Notes: a model not told the origin generated them from the letters alone. A DNA stretch of 64,000 bases from Chamaecrista fasciculata (GCA_003254925.1 QANZ01007074.1:107668-171667), one strand, 5' to 3'. Positions 1 through 11,190 are shown, counted from the stretch's first letter. Program-made: numbers and translations.

Positions 1-474
1 GTTCTTCTATATGTTTGAGTAAAATATATAATTGAATCCAAATTTTTTTTAAGGTACAATCTTTTTCTAGTCCCATTATTACATTTTTTTTCAAAAAAAT
101 AGAATAAAAACTTGTGTAGTGTTTTTTTTTGTCCCAATATTCTTTTATTTGTTTTATTAAAATATATAATTGAATACAAAATAATTTTTGTTAAGATACA
201 ATCTTCTTCTAAACTCGTTATAACATTTTTAAAAAAAAGTGAAAAAATTGGAAAAGTTTATATTCATATTTGTTGGCAGTCTAGTCCTTAAACTATGAGA
301 TAAGTTCATTTCGGTCATCAAAATATTTGTTATATTTTCGAGTGTAAACTTCAATTCAATCCCTCTTTTTTTTTTTTTAAATATATCTGACAAAGTTTTT
401 TGAAAAAATTGAAAAGAGTTAAAACTATTTCTCATTCTGTTTTGTTTATCAAACTATGAGATTAGTTGCATTTA
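1..474. other. AT-rich intergenic DNA, no gene
   Basis: No reading frame or gene signal is visible. The stretch is AT-rich with T homopolymers. Around 280-330 it contains a degenerate 'tagtcc..aactatgagataag' phrase of the kind found at the ends of the foldback elements later in this window (compare 58180-58675), so it is probably decayed transposon DNA. Confidence 0.5.
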
Positions 475-850
475 GGTCCGCAAACAGTTGTTTGTTTTTT
501 TAATTGGTAATTGAATATCAGAAATAAACCTAATCATTGATATTCCAATTTTCTATAGGACCCCAGTTATTATTTACACATTTTAAGGACCAATTCATTG
601 GATCGGTACAAAATAATGGACCAAATTGTACGTTTACAATAGTTTCCATGTTATTTGTATTCTAGTCCCCAAACTATTGTTTGTTATTTTTTGGTCATTG
701 AATTTCATAAATAAACCCGATTATTGATGGTTGCAATTTTCTATGGGCCCCGAGTTATAATTTACACATCTTAAGGACTGATTGTTGAATCAATACAAAT
801 TCATGGACCAAATTGTATTCTTAAAATAATTTTATTGTTATTTTCATTTT
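475..850. repeat. Tandem pair of ~185-bp repeat units
   Basis: Two diverged copies lie head to tail, roughly 475-660 and 664-850. Both run through 'gtcc.caaac..ttgtttgtt', an interior 'aattttctat.gg.cccc' and 'atggaccaaattgta'. The period is about 189 bp. No coding potential is seen; this looks like a decayed non-autonomous transposon end duplicated locally. Confidence 0.55.
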
Positions 851-1240
851 GGTCCATCATCTCATCCAATGAGATGGACCCTAAACCCATCATCCAAAAA
901 TATCTCATTCTCACGCTTTTCAAGATCATCTCATCTCAATATCATTCCAATCAAACCACACCCAAACACATATCATCTCATCTCATTATCTCCATCTCAT
1001 TTCATTATTTCCTACCATTTCTACCCTTATACAAATTAAAAAAATCCATAAACCTATTTCAACCAACCACAATCATTGCATACCCTTTTATATAATTTCA
1101 CACCCTATTTAACATTATTTTCTCTCAAATCATCCAAACATCAATCCATCATTTTCATCTCATCTAATCACTTCATCATCTCATCTCATCCAGTTGGATG
1201 AGATTGGTTGAAATTTTCAAATTCCCAAACAGGCCTAAAA
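851..1240. repeat. CATCTCATC-rich element, possible hAT-type MITE
   Basis: The sequence is pyrimidine-rich and dominated by repeats of 'catctcatct'. Its right edge, 'aaacaggcct', is the complement of the 'aggcctgttt' terminus common in plant MITEs, and 'catctcatccaatgagatgga' near the left forms a small hairpin. The left terminus and target duplication were not identified. The continuous open frame at 835-1095 is a by-product of low complexity. Confidence 0.35.
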
Positions 1241-1739
1241 CTACTTAGTACTCACATCAACACCACTACTTATTTTTTATAAGGTGCTTTCTCTTCAACT
1301 CAGTAATTCATCCTCATGTTTATACATTTGCTATAATTCTCTGTACTTTATCTAACATTGTTTCCTCATTTTCTGATAAAAGCTATTATACAATAGTTTA
1401 ATATATAGTAAAACTAAATGTATCAGATTTTGCAAAAAAAAAAAATGTATCAGATTTTGCAAGCATTTTATACTATAGAAAATCAGTCTTTTGGGGCATT
1501 AGCTATATGAACGCCTCAATCATCGTTGAGAGAACAGACCATTATTTTCATCAAAAAAAATGACCAGCCACACAGATTTTCGTTTCCCTAGGAAATATAT
1601 GTGCATTCTCAACATCTCATTTTTTTTATTTTGATTCTCTTATCTACAAATCATGATTAACTGATTTACTATCTGCATCTAATACCTTCTTATATTAACA
1701 TTTTCAAACATCTAATGTAAACTTTATTTTGGATTAGGT
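1241..1739. other. Intergenic, nothing recognised
   Basis: AT-rich DNA with a short local duplication of 'aatgtatcagattttgcaa' near 1415-1460. No gene, TIR or coding frame could be supported. Confidence 0.5.
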
Positions 1740-2445
1740 TGCACTTGAACGGACACGGGTACTTGTTCGGATACGTAGTACGGTTAATTTTAGAAAATAT
1801 GAGGTACGGGTACGACAATATTTATTTAAATAAAAAGTTATAAAACATAAATTTATATGATTATCTTTTAAAAGTATAAATGTTTTGTTTATTAATCTAA
1901 CAAAAATAAAGTTTCAATATAACAAAAAAAGACAAAATATAAAAATTTATATTTATAATATTTAAAAGTATCCAAGAGTATTCATAGAATACATGTACTG
2001 TTAGAAAAATATAGTAGGCTTTTGATAGAACACGAAAACAGAGTAGGCTTTGATAGTGTGGTCACTGTCCTTAAGGAAATTAAGCCCCCACTATTTGTAT
2101 GNATGGACACTTCATTTTGAGGGCGTGTCGCCGTGTCGGACACGTGTCAGTGTCCGACACCCGTACGACACCGACACGACACATATTCATAAATTTTAAA
2201 ATATAAATCAATTTTTTGTGACTTTAACATGACATATAAGAGAAAATAATAATACATACAACATATATTATGAATAAAACTTGTAATTTTTAAATTTTTC
2301 ATTAAAAATTATGAATATTTAATTATTTATATATATAAATATATGGCGTGTCGTGTCGCGTAATTTTGAGAGTTTAACGTGTCGCTGTGTCCGTGTCCGT
2401 GTCGTGTCCCGTGTCCGTGTCAGTGTCCATGCTTCCTAGATTATA
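1740..2445. repeat. GTGTCC/GTGTCG-rich interspersed repeat, copy 1
   Basis: The stretch 2104-2440 has GC-rich ends packed with gtgtc/cgaca motifs and an AT-rich core containing 'atattatgaataaaa' and 'tttatatatataaatatat'. The ends are partly complementary, giving a foldback. The same core recurs at 11775-12075 and 61960-62185. The part at 1740-2030 has related 'gacacgggtac' motifs and may be a second, nested, damaged copy. A single N lies at 2102, at the edge of the element. Confidence 0.55.
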
Positions 2446-2794
2446 TGTATATACATATATATATATATAATTCAATTATTATAAATGACTTAACAATCAT
2501 TTATATACCCTTCTCAATTCTATAACTTATCCAATGTGGGACTTTAATTACTAACTATACTAACATGTACAAGTACGATACTATTTTTGAAGTATCCGTC
2601 CTTCAAAGATTTTGGACTTGCAGAGTATTTAAGTATTAGTAAACATTGCTCCACCATATGCTTTTCATTGTTCTTTCTAAATTTCCTAATTTTATTTAAT
2701 AATGGAAATTTAGACATTATTTACAATTTTTAAAGTACGATTAGTTAGGCTTGCATAGAAGAATATTAAAACAGTTCAGCAAAATATGGTTGGA

Positions 2795-4265
2795 GTGATA
2801 TACAATACAAATAAACAAGAAGAAAGGCACAAGAAGTAAAATTGTTGCGTGTTAGTTCAGTAATTCCATGATTCTATGTTCTATGTATGTTCTTAACTCA
2901 TACTAAAGGAGAAGTATAAGCAAGAAACCCAGATCGAGAGGAAACTTGAACCAAGAGTGAAAGCTTCAGTTATATAGTCTTATTACAATAAACAAGAAGA
3001 AAAAGTTGCAATGAACAAGAAGAAAAGAAAAGAATGAAAGTTGCTTGTTGATTGAGTTATTCCGTATTTGAAATATTCTATTCCCAATGATAAGTAAAAG
3101 TATACCTTTAAATGTCTTCTCTGACAATATTTATAACATTTGTCAGTATAATTAAACATTCATTTGTGTATATATATATCACAAAACCAAGGATCAAGAA
3201 CTCACAAATTACTGACCAATCTTACGGCACTATATATCTATTGTGACTGCTCAATATCTGCTTAGAAGGCGTGTGAAGGCGTGCGAAGCCCTCTTGTTGT
3301 AAGAAATTTTCTATGATTTTGGGTTGTTAAAATTTAGGGCTAGGTGTTTATAAATGATATTTTTCTCTAGGCATAAAGATTGTGAACATTGTGGTGTATT
3401 TTTCATTGTACTGTGATTACCTATTAATTATAAAACTCTCAAACTTTGTGTTGAGGAGAGGATAGGATTAAAATTTTGAATCTGAACTTCTATATATTGC
3501 AGTGTCATTAGCTTTTTTCCCTTACTTTTTTATTCTAATAACAGAACTCAATTATGCGTCATTTTACTTTCATTGTGTATTACTTATTTCCTTATAAGCT
3601 TCTGGGCAAGCAGCAACTGATTTTTTTTTTAATGTTTGTTCTTCAACTGATTTGTGTATTACTTATTTCCTTAAAATTTTGTTCTCAGATTATCAAAGAG
3701 TGTATATATTCTTGAAGTTTTTATTTCAGAGTCATTGGACTGAAAAGTTATCTAATATATAACGCAATAATGCAAGCCTTAATTATTGTAATACTAAAGT
3801 TCAATAAGGTTTTTTTGTTGGATATTATTATAAAATGATTGCTTCCCGCATGGATTGGAGTACAGAAAAGCATATAAAAATGGAATTGCTTTAATTTATT
3901 GCCCAAAACAATTTCAATTCTAATGTACCTGTCTACTGTCATTCAAATAATTATTGTTCCTTTGAGTCCGTTGGTTGTAGTTTTAGTTGGATCATTAGAT
4001 CTGTTAATTTGACAACTGATTGTCTTGCCAATTTGTCTTACACGAGGATGGATCCTCTTGGATGACTTGCAAACCCCCCCACCTTCATTAGTTGATATCC
4101 TGTCTAGTGATGCTGCTTATTTTGCTTTGTTTTCGTTTGTACTGTGCTTGGCTTTGCCTTACTTTTGAATGAATTATGTATGAGGCCAAGAAAATAAAAC
4201 GAGAGTTTACTTGTGGGGATTCATGATTTCAATGTGCTCAATTCACTCTGAGATTTCAAACTACT
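2795..4265 (+). pseudogene. Remnant of a CNL tandem copy: flanks present, coding sequence missing
   Basis: 2795-3265 matches the upstream region of the intact CNL gene (about 4868-5335). Shared blocks include 'caagaaaccca', 'gaaagcttcagtta', 'aatgaaagttgcttgttga' and 'atatatcacaaaacca'. 3375-3515 matches DNA downstream of that gene (about 9895-10040): 'ttgtgaacat.gtggtgta', 'ataaaactct', 'ctatatattg'. 4195-4265 matches 10405-10465 ('gtggggattcatgattt'). The coding region that should lie between them is absent; the junction is near 3265-3375. A very short LRR-like echo near 3838 ('gcttcccgcatggattgg') is too weak to rely on. Confidence 0.6.
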
Positions 4266-5296
4266 TTTTATGAGTTTCTCCAGAATCATTCATATTTTCG
4301 CTTCAAAGTTTGACTAAAGATTTCGAGCAGCTTACGAAATAAGAATATGAGAATTATTCAACTACACGATTTTCTAGTCATGGATTTTGTTTTAAGAACT
4401 AATAAATCTCCTTTCAATATAAAAATCTAGCTAATTCTCTTTAACAGTGACATTATTATTGTGACAATTTTGATTTCTTTAAGTTTGGTGAATAGAAGGT
4501 TAAATAATATACAAAATTAAGAATATATAGTCCCACTTCAATCTCTTAAACTGTAAATTTTTTTTTTTGAAATATAATTAATGCCTCAATCATTTTAGTT
4601 CTTTACCAAAATGGCTTTTCCAGATTAGAAATTTGGGGCAATTGTCCATTACTTAAGGAGTGACGCCAAAAGGGGAAAGGACAAGATTGGTCTAAAATGT
4701 CTCACATTCATCACATATGGATTCATTAAAAAAGATTACTAAAACTGCTCACTTCAACACTACTTACTTACTGTTGTTTTTTAGACTATCATTGAGGTAA
4801 CTAATGATTATTCAACTTGTTTCTTTATGTGACCCTTTTTTTTTTTTTGGTTGCTTTAGTTTGACTGATAAACAATACAAATAAACAACTAATGATTTCT
4901 CAACTTGTTTCTTTATGGGACACTATGAGTATGTTCTGTATGTTCTTAAGTAATATTAAAGGAAAAAGTATATGCAAGAAACCCAGGGAGGGAAGTTGAA
5001 CCGAGTGAAAGCTTCAGTTAGATAGTCTAATTACAATAAACAACAAGAAAGTTGAAATAAACAAGAAAAGCAAAGAATGAAAGTTGCTTGTTGATTGAGT
5101 TGTAGTAGAAATATTCCTTGCCCCATGATAAAGAATAGTATACCTTCTGAAGACTTCTCTGACAATTTTTTAAACAAACATCGTTATAATTAAACATTAA
5201 TATACATATTAATCAACAAGAATATATATCATAAAATATGTATATATATCACAAAACCAAGTACCAAGAACCCACACACTCCAGTCCCATCTTACT
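4266..5296 (+). promoter_or_regulatory. Upstream region of the CNL gene
   Basis: 4266-4860 is AT-rich with nothing recognised. 4868-5335 is the proximal upstream and leader region, supported by its duplication at 2795-3265. TATA-like runs lie at about 5222-5256. A W-box-like TTGACT occurs near 4860, the kind of site bound by WRKY factors upstream of many defence genes. No transcription start can be fixed from sequence alone. Confidence 0.45.
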
Positions 5297-5350
5297 GTGC
5301 TAATTATCTCTTGTGACAGATCAGTATCTGCTGTTTGCAAACAAAACACC

Positions 5351-8300
5351 ATGGCTGAGTTGGTGGGTGGAGCATTTCTCTCTTCTTTCCTTCAAGTGGC
5401 TTTTCAGAAATTGGCTTCTTCTGAGATGTATGATTTCTTCCGAGGCAGAAACCTGAAGGAGGGACTGCTCAAAAAGCTCAACATTATCCTGATTTCAGTC
5501 AACCAAGTTATTGAAGATGCAGAGGAAAGGCAGTACAGAAACCAAAATGTGAAGAGGTGGCTTGATGATCTCAAAGATGAAGTCTTCAAGGCTGGGGACC
5601 TCTTGGATGAGATTGCTACTGAGGCCTCACTACAGAAGCTGTCTTCTGGATTTCAAAATGCTTCAAGAAAGGTACGAGGCTTCTTTAATCGTCCTGTTAA
5701 TCTGTTTGACGAAACAATTGAGTCAAGGCTTCAACAAGTGCTTGACAACCTAGAATATCTCATCAAACAAAATGAGATTCTAGGATTGAAGGCTGACTTT
5801 GGTACTGTTGGCACCCAAGTGGGAGTCAACAGGAAACTGTTCAAAAGATTGCCAACTTCATCTTTAATAGATGAATCTGCTATGTATGGCAGAGATGGTG
5901 ATAAAGAGAACATAATAGACAAGTTATTGTCACACCGTGGCAATGAGCCTGTGAATGTGGTTGCCATCACAGGTTTGGGGGGGATGGGTAAGACCACCCT
6001 TGCTCGGCTTGTGTACGAAGATCAAAGGATGAAGGATCAGTTTCAACTCAGAATCTGGTTGACCGTGTCAGAAGAATTTGACGTTCTACGGATTACAAAA
6101 GAAATTCTTCAAAAACTGGAATGTCCAACAAAAGACTCTGATGATCCTCGACTTCAACTTAAGGAGATATTGAAGGGGAAGACATTTTTCCTTGTTCTTG
6201 ATGACGTGTGGAATGAGAATCGTCAAATGTGGGATGCTTTGCAAGCTCCTTTCAACTACGGTGCTTCAGGAAGTAAGATCCTTGTGACAACTCGTAATAA
6301 AAAGGTAGCAGATGTCATGAACTCAGCCCACGTGCATCCTCTAAAGAAACTGGAAGATGAGAATTGTTGGAAGTTATTTGCAAAACATGCATTTAGTAAC
6401 CAACAAAATGGGATGGACCCAGACCTTGTACCAATTGGTAAAAAAATTGTAGAAAAGTGTGGAGGGTTGCCTTTGGCAATAAAAACTTTGGGAAGTTTAT
6501 TGCGCACGAAACTATCTCCCAAGGATTGGACAAAGATTTTGGAGAGTGATATATGGAACTTATCAGAAAATGATAGCAATATAATCCCATCTCTAAGATT
6601 AAGTTACCATTATCTACCCTCAAATCTTAAGCAATGTTTTGCTTATTGTTCTGTCTTTCCTAAGGATTACGAGATAGAGAAGGATGTGTTAATCCAATTA
6701 TGGATGGCAGAGGGTCTCTTGTCTTCTAGCTTGAGAGGTCAAAGCATGCAAGAAGTAGGCAATGAATTCTTCAATGATCTAGAGTCGAGGTCATTCTTTG
6801 AACCATCGAAAAGTAATGAAGATTACTTTGTTATGCATGACCTTGTGAATGATTTAGCAAAGTCTGTGGTTGGAGAGTTTTGTTTGCAGTTAGAAAGTGA
6901 TTGGGCTGGAGGAGATATTCCAATAAAGGTCCGTTACTTGTCATATTTCGGCAAAGATTATGCTAAGGTTCAATATTTACCTTCTTCTGCGTGCAGCCAA
7001 TTAAGAAGCTTCATGTTGCTCGGACGTTGGTCCTATGCTTTTGAAATTTTCCGTGGGAGAAAAGGTGATATAGTGGATACTCTGTTTTCAAGAGCTACTG
7101 ATTTCAATCATATGCGGGTGTTATCTTTGAATAGATATTATGATGTGAAATGGTTGAGGAATAGTATTGGCAATTTCAAGCATTTACGTTATTTAGACTT
7201 TTCTTACAGTGAAATCAAGAATTTGCCTAGTTCAATATGTTTGATGATAAATTTGCAAACTTTAAAGTTAAAAGGTTGCGAGAGGTTGACTAAGTTGCCA
7301 TCCGGTTTAACGAAACTCATGAATTTGTATCATCTTGACTTGGAAGGAAGTGGAATTAAGAAGATGCCGAAATACATGGGAAAGTTAACTCAGCTTGAAA
7401 CGATGAGTCAATTTGTGGTGGGAGAGAAGAAAGGATATGATTTGAAGGAATTAGGGGCCCTAAATCGTATTAGGGGAACACTCGTTATTTCAAAGTTGGA
7501 AAATGTGATTGATCCAGCGGGAGCAAGAGAGGCAAAAGTTAAAGATAAGAATTTGGAAAAATTAGAGTTGAGGTGGAAAAAGGTTAAAAGCCAGAGAGTG
7601 GTAGAAGAGGAAGAAGAGCAGATATTGGTCGCCTTCCAGCCTAATTGTGACGTCATTAAAGAGGTTGTAGTTGAAGGTTATGGGGGTGCAAAATTTCCAA
7701 ATTGGTTCAGTGGTTTTCATTTGCCCACTGTAGTATCTTTAAAGTTATCAAGTTGCAGATCTTGTACTAATCTCCCACCATTGGGGCAGCTTCCTTTGCT
7801 CAAGAAACTTGAGATTTCTGAATTTCGTGGAGTAAAGGTGATCGGAGAAGAGTTCTACGGGAATGGGTCATCATCATTCAGATCCCTTTCATATTTAAGT
7901 TTCACCTTTATGTATGAATGGGAAGAATGGAATAATGTAGGTGGTGAGGAAGAAGGTGAGAGTAGTTTTCCATGTCTTGAAGTGCTTTTTATATTCAGGT
8001 GTCCCAAGTTGAGAAAGTCACTGCCTCAGCATCTTCCGTCTCTGAAAAAGTTAGAATTAAATGAGTGCAAGAATCTGGAGAGTTCAGTTCCAAAGGCGTC
8101 AAGAAGGAGGTTGAGAGATGAGAGTGCAGAGATGGAATCGCTTCCTCACCAACATCATCCTTTGCATTCATCCCTACGCTCTCTTGATATCTGGAATTGC
8201 CCCAAAGTGATAGCTTCCCGCAAGGATTGGGATCTGCACCACCACCTTTCCCTTCAACAAATTAGAATTGCTGAAGATGAAGAAGTGGAGTCGTTCCCTG

Positions 8301-8587
8301 AGGAAGGATTGCTGCCACCTAATGTCAAGTCTCTGATATTGTGGGAGTGTTGCAAATTAAAAGAAATAAACTACAAGGGTCTTCTCCACCTCCACTCTCT
8401 TCAATCCTTAGAGATTGTTAGCTGTCCAATTCTGAGTTTCGAAAGCATTCCAGAGGTTGACGGTTTTCCAATATCCCTTTCTCATTTAACAATTTTGGGT
8501 AACTGCCCATTGCTCGAGCAGCGATGTGAAAGGGAAAAAGGACAAGATTGGCATAAAATCTCTCACATCCCCAACATTCATATCTAG
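5351..8587 (+). CDS. CC-NB-LRR (CNL) disease resistance protein, RPP13-like/RGA type
   Basis: Single-exon gene of 1078 aa. I use the ATG at 5351 (MAELVGG..., the usual start of this family) and not the in-frame ATG 18 codons upstream. CNL proteins are intracellular immune receptors: effector sensing by LRR and NB-ARC triggers ADP/ATP exchange and coiled-coil-driven oligomerisation. Seen in order: Rx-type coiled coil (about 1-165); P-loop GLGGMGKTT from G208; kinase-2 LVLDDVW at 281-287, with the CNL-diagnostic Trp; RNBS-B GSKILVTTR from 307; GGLPLA at 371-376; MHD at 495-497; irregular LRRs from about 580 to the end. All nucleotide-binding motifs are intact, so it is probably functional. TAG is followed by AAAG/GTAATT, a likely 3'UTR intron donor. 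Flanking broken copies mark this as the survivor of a small tandem cluster. Effector specificity cannot be read from sequence. Confidence 0.95.
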   Translation: MAELVGGAFLSSFLQVAFQKLASSEMYDFFRGRNLKEGLLKKLNIILISVNQVIEDAEERQYRNQNVKRWLDDLKDEVFKAGDLLDEIATEASLQKLSSGFQNASRKVRGFFNRPVNLFDETIESRLQQVLDNLEYLIKQNEILGLKADFGTVGTQVGVNRKLFKRLPTSSLIDESAMYGRDGDKENIIDKLLSHRGNEPVNVVAITGLGGMGKTTLARLVYEDQRMKDQFQLRIWLTVSEEFDVLRITKEILQKLECPTKDSDDPRLQLKEILKGKTFFLVLDDVWNENRQMWDALQAPFNYGASGSKILVTTRNKKVADVMNSAHVHPLKKLEDENCWKLFAKHAFSNQQNGMDPDLVPIGKKIVEKCGGLPLAIKTLGSLLRTKLSPKDWTKILESDIWNLSENDSNIIPSLRLSYHYLPSNLKQCFAYCSVFPKDYEIEKDVLIQLWMAEGLLSSSLRGQSMQEVGNEFFNDLESRSFFEPSKSNEDYFVMHDLVNDLAKSVVGEFCLQLESDWAGGDIPIKVRYLSYFGKDYAKVQYLPSSACSQLRSFMLLGRWSYAFEIFRGRKGDIVDTLFSRATDFNHMRVLSLNRYYDVKWLRNSIGNFKHLRYLDFSYSEIKNLPSSICLMINLQTLKLKGCERLTKLPSGLTKLMNLYHLDLEGSGIKKMPKYMGKLTQLETMSQFVVGEKKGYDLKELGALNRIRGTLVISKLENVIDPAGAREAKVKDKNLEKLELRWKKVKSQRVVEEEEEQILVAFQPNCDVIKEVVVEGYGGAKFPNWFSGFHLPTVVSLKLSSCRSCTNLPPLGQLPLLKKLEISEFRGVKVIGEEFYGNGSSSFRSLSYLSFTFMYEWEEWNNVGGEEEGESSFPCLEVLFIFRCPKLRKSLPQHLPSLKKLELNECKNLESSVPKASRRRLRDESAEMESLPHQHHPLHSSLRSLDIWNCPKVIASRKDWDLHHHLSLQQIRIAEDEEVESFPEEGLLPPNVKSLILWECCKLKEINYKGLLHLHSLQSLEIVSCPILSFESIPEVDGFPISLSHLTILGNCPLLEQRCEREKGQDWHKISHIPNIHI

Positions 8588-10554
8588 TAAAGGTAATTCC
8601 TCCATCTCTGCTACCTTTACTTGGTCCCGTCAAAAGAAATTAGATTTCATTATTTCACAATTTAAATTTTATATATGTAAGTCATGAAATATATAAATCA
8701 TTATGAAAAAAAATACGACCACATATATACATCATGCTATTTGCATTTGCTTCTCATTGCCTTTTTCTTATTCGTTTTAATTTGGAGGTAAAAAACATAC
8801 GATGATCTAAATCTAGAATATTTTTTACTCTCTAGAATATGAACTCTATTTACCATTTTAATGCTTTTATTATTACTTTAAAGTTATTTACAAATTTCAA
8901 CACATAGTCAAATGAATCCCATAATGTTTCTCTTTTTTTTGTACAAATAATGTTTCTCTTTCTATATAATAGTCACTAACAAAAAAAAGAAGAAGAATCA
9001 TATCAGAAGGCCTAATTCATTATATACTGTTGGCCAAATAAAAAAATTCATTTTTATTTTTATTTATAATTTTATTTGTGTCAATTAAAAAAATTAGGAA
9101 TATACGCGTGTATATGTATCACATAAGTGAGAAATTTTGATTTTTTTCAATCTCAGCTAAAGCACAACGCACAAAAATCTGGTCTGTTATTTATACTATT
9201 ATCAGTGAGAATTTTAATGTTGAGCTTGTTTTATTGACTTCACTTAACTTGAAATAGCCCTAATCAATTTCCAATATTTTTTAATGTGAAGGATTTTCAA
9301 TGTTGAAAGCAATCCTTTTCACTGGTGACTGGTGATCGAGAAAGCACACATATGTCTATATCACGAAAAAAAAATTCTCAAGTCTGCCATTTTCCCAAAA
9401 TCTATTTGTCTTCCTAATCAGTAAGATCTTACTTGTGAGATTTTTCAACTTATGTATATGGGAATGAATATGGCCAATCAGATATCACTGAACCTATTTT
9501 TGAAATGATTTTTAACCCTTTCGACCCCTCTTTGCCTCACAACAATTTTGACTCACTAATATATATGTCTCTTAATTAAAATGGTTTATCAAGTAATTAA
9601 ATATATCAGTTTATACTTAGGGCTCTTCAATCTTCTGCTTTTGTATGAAGAAAGTACAATAGCTCAATTTCATATCATTTTCTTGATATCTTCCTTTCTT
9701 TTGCATAAATGCAGCATCGGCAGCAAGAGGAACAAAAGGGAACTTGGGGCTTTATTTATTTCTATATTTATTCACATTGGGCTAACCATCTTGTATAAAA
9801 TTATTGTGAAGCCTTGAGTAGTAGTAAGTTTGCTTTGGTTTTGGTTTGATAAAATTTACAGTTACATTAGAGGTTTGTAATTAATAGTTTTCTTTAGACA
9901 AAAATTGTGAACATGGTGGTGTACTTCTTATTGTATTGTGATTATACATATATTATAAAACTCTCGAGCTTTTTGCTCGAGGGGAGGATGTAGGATTCAA
10001 ACTTTTGAATTTGAACCTCTATATATTGTGGTGTTATCTTCTTCTTCCATTATCTCATAATTTTAAAAACTAAACTAGCTCAAAGGAACATCACTTTAAG
10101 AATGAAGCTTTTTGTGTTCAAAGATTCTTCCAAACTAAGCCAAATTTGGTTAAAGGAGCCAGTAAACTTTACTTGATATTTCAAAATTATTTAAAAATAT
10201 ATATTTTTTTTTAAAAAAAATAAAGAACTTTAACAGGGATAGTAAGTTACCTTTGATCAACTCAACACTCTATCTTATATTGGCTTTTCTTTTTCTGCTA
10301 CCAGAGAATAAAAAAATAAATGAAAGAGCTTACTTAACTCTCATAATTGAATTTTGTTTGGAATACCAAAAAAAAAAACAATTTCAATTCTAACATATTT
10401 GCCATTCAAAGGAGAGTTTATTTGTGGGGATTCATGATTTTAGTATCCTCAAATCACTTTAAAGTGTGCAACGCAAGTCGAGTCCGAATTAGTAGGGACA
10501 AAGCTAGCCCGGACATCGTACAAGCAACAAAAAAAATCACTTTATGATACTACT
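8588..10554 (+). other. CNL 3' region with probable 3'UTR intron
   Basis: A donor AAAG/GTAATT at 8593 pairs plausibly with the acceptor 'aaatgcag' ending at 9714, giving a 1.1-kb intron in the 3'UTR. The LRR fragment at 10818-11190 keeps the same 'taaaggtaatt' junction, which supports it. The downstream exon region (9715-10060) includes a small perfect hairpin (CTCGAGC-TTTTT-GCTCGAG, near 9962) and is duplicated in the remnant at 3375-3515. The 78-codon frame at 9581-9817 crosses the proposed acceptor and resembles nothing I know, so I do not call it a gene. Confidence 0.45.
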
Positions 10555-10790
10555 TGTGACAAATGTGAAATATGAGTAAAAAAATGAATATTTTTGATAA
10601 TAGAAATTGATACAGAAGGTCCTTTAATTTATATAATTGGACTAATACAAGAACTAAACCAGTAAACTCGTGAGGCTTTGATACCATGTGACAAATGTGA
10701 AAAAATAAATATTATTGATAATAGAAATTGATGCAAAAGGTCCTTTATATAATAGGACTGATACAAGAACTAAACCAATAAATACACAAC
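10555..10790 (-). mobile_element. Miniature LTR pair with tRNA-Met-like primer site (SMART/TRIM-like)
   Basis: Two direct repeats of about 105-115 bp (roughly 10555-10668 and 10688-10788) both begin TGTGACAAATGTG and share 'gataatagaaattgat', 'aaggtccttta' and 'tacaagaactaaacca'. Between them is only a short spacer ending in 'gctttgatacca', the complement of TGGTATCAAAGC. That is one base from TGGTATCAGAGC, the primer-binding site matching initiator tRNA-Met in many plant LTR elements. The layout is LTR, primer site, LTR, read on the minus strand, with essentially no internal region. No target duplication was confirmed. Confidence 0.45.
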
Positions 10791-10817
10791 AACCGATAAT
10801 TGTCATAACTAATAACA

Positions 10818-11190
10818 CTATGGGGGTAGAATATTTCCAAATTGGTTCTATGATGTTGTATGTTTGCCCAATGTAGTGTCTTTAGAGTTATCAGAGTGCA
10901 GATATTGTACTCGTTTGCCACCATTGGGGCAGCTTCCTTTGCTCAAGAAACTTGTGATTTCTTACTTTGATAGATTAAAGGTGATTGGAGAAGAGTTTTG
11001 TGGGAATGGCTCATCATCATGTGTTCCATTCTTTAGATCCCTTTGATATTTTTGAGGATATGGAGGAATTATGTGAAGAATGAAATAATATATGTTGTAA
11101 TGAAGAAGGTGAGAGTAGTTTCTCATGTCTTGAAGAGCTTTATATACACTTTTGTCCCAAGTAAAGGTAATTCATCATCTCTGCTAACTT
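10818..11190 (+). pseudogene. CNL fragment (LRR segment plus 3'UTR junction)
   Basis: Homologous to 7682-8004 of the intact CNL gene: it encodes 'FPNWF', then MPNVVSLELSECRYCTRLPP and the conserved 'LGQLPLLKKL' LRR stretch, then meets TGA after FRSL. Recognisable sequence continues past the stop to 'gtcccaag'. It then jumps to 'taaaggtaatt', the stop-codon/3'UTR junction of the intact gene (8586 onward), so about 580 bp of LRR is deleted. It has no start, NB-ARC domain or intact frame. It shows that further tandem copies once existed. Confidence 0.8.

Noticed and set aside
3838-3870. Short match to the CNL LRR ('gcttcccgcatggattgg') in the ghost region
   Set aside because: Under 20 bp with mismatches; could be chance, so it is not used as evidence of remaining coding sequence.
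9581-9817. 78-aa hydrophobic ORF downstream of the CNL gene
   Set aside because: Crosses the probable 3'UTR intron acceptor at 9714, is not conserved in the ghost copy and resembles nothing known.
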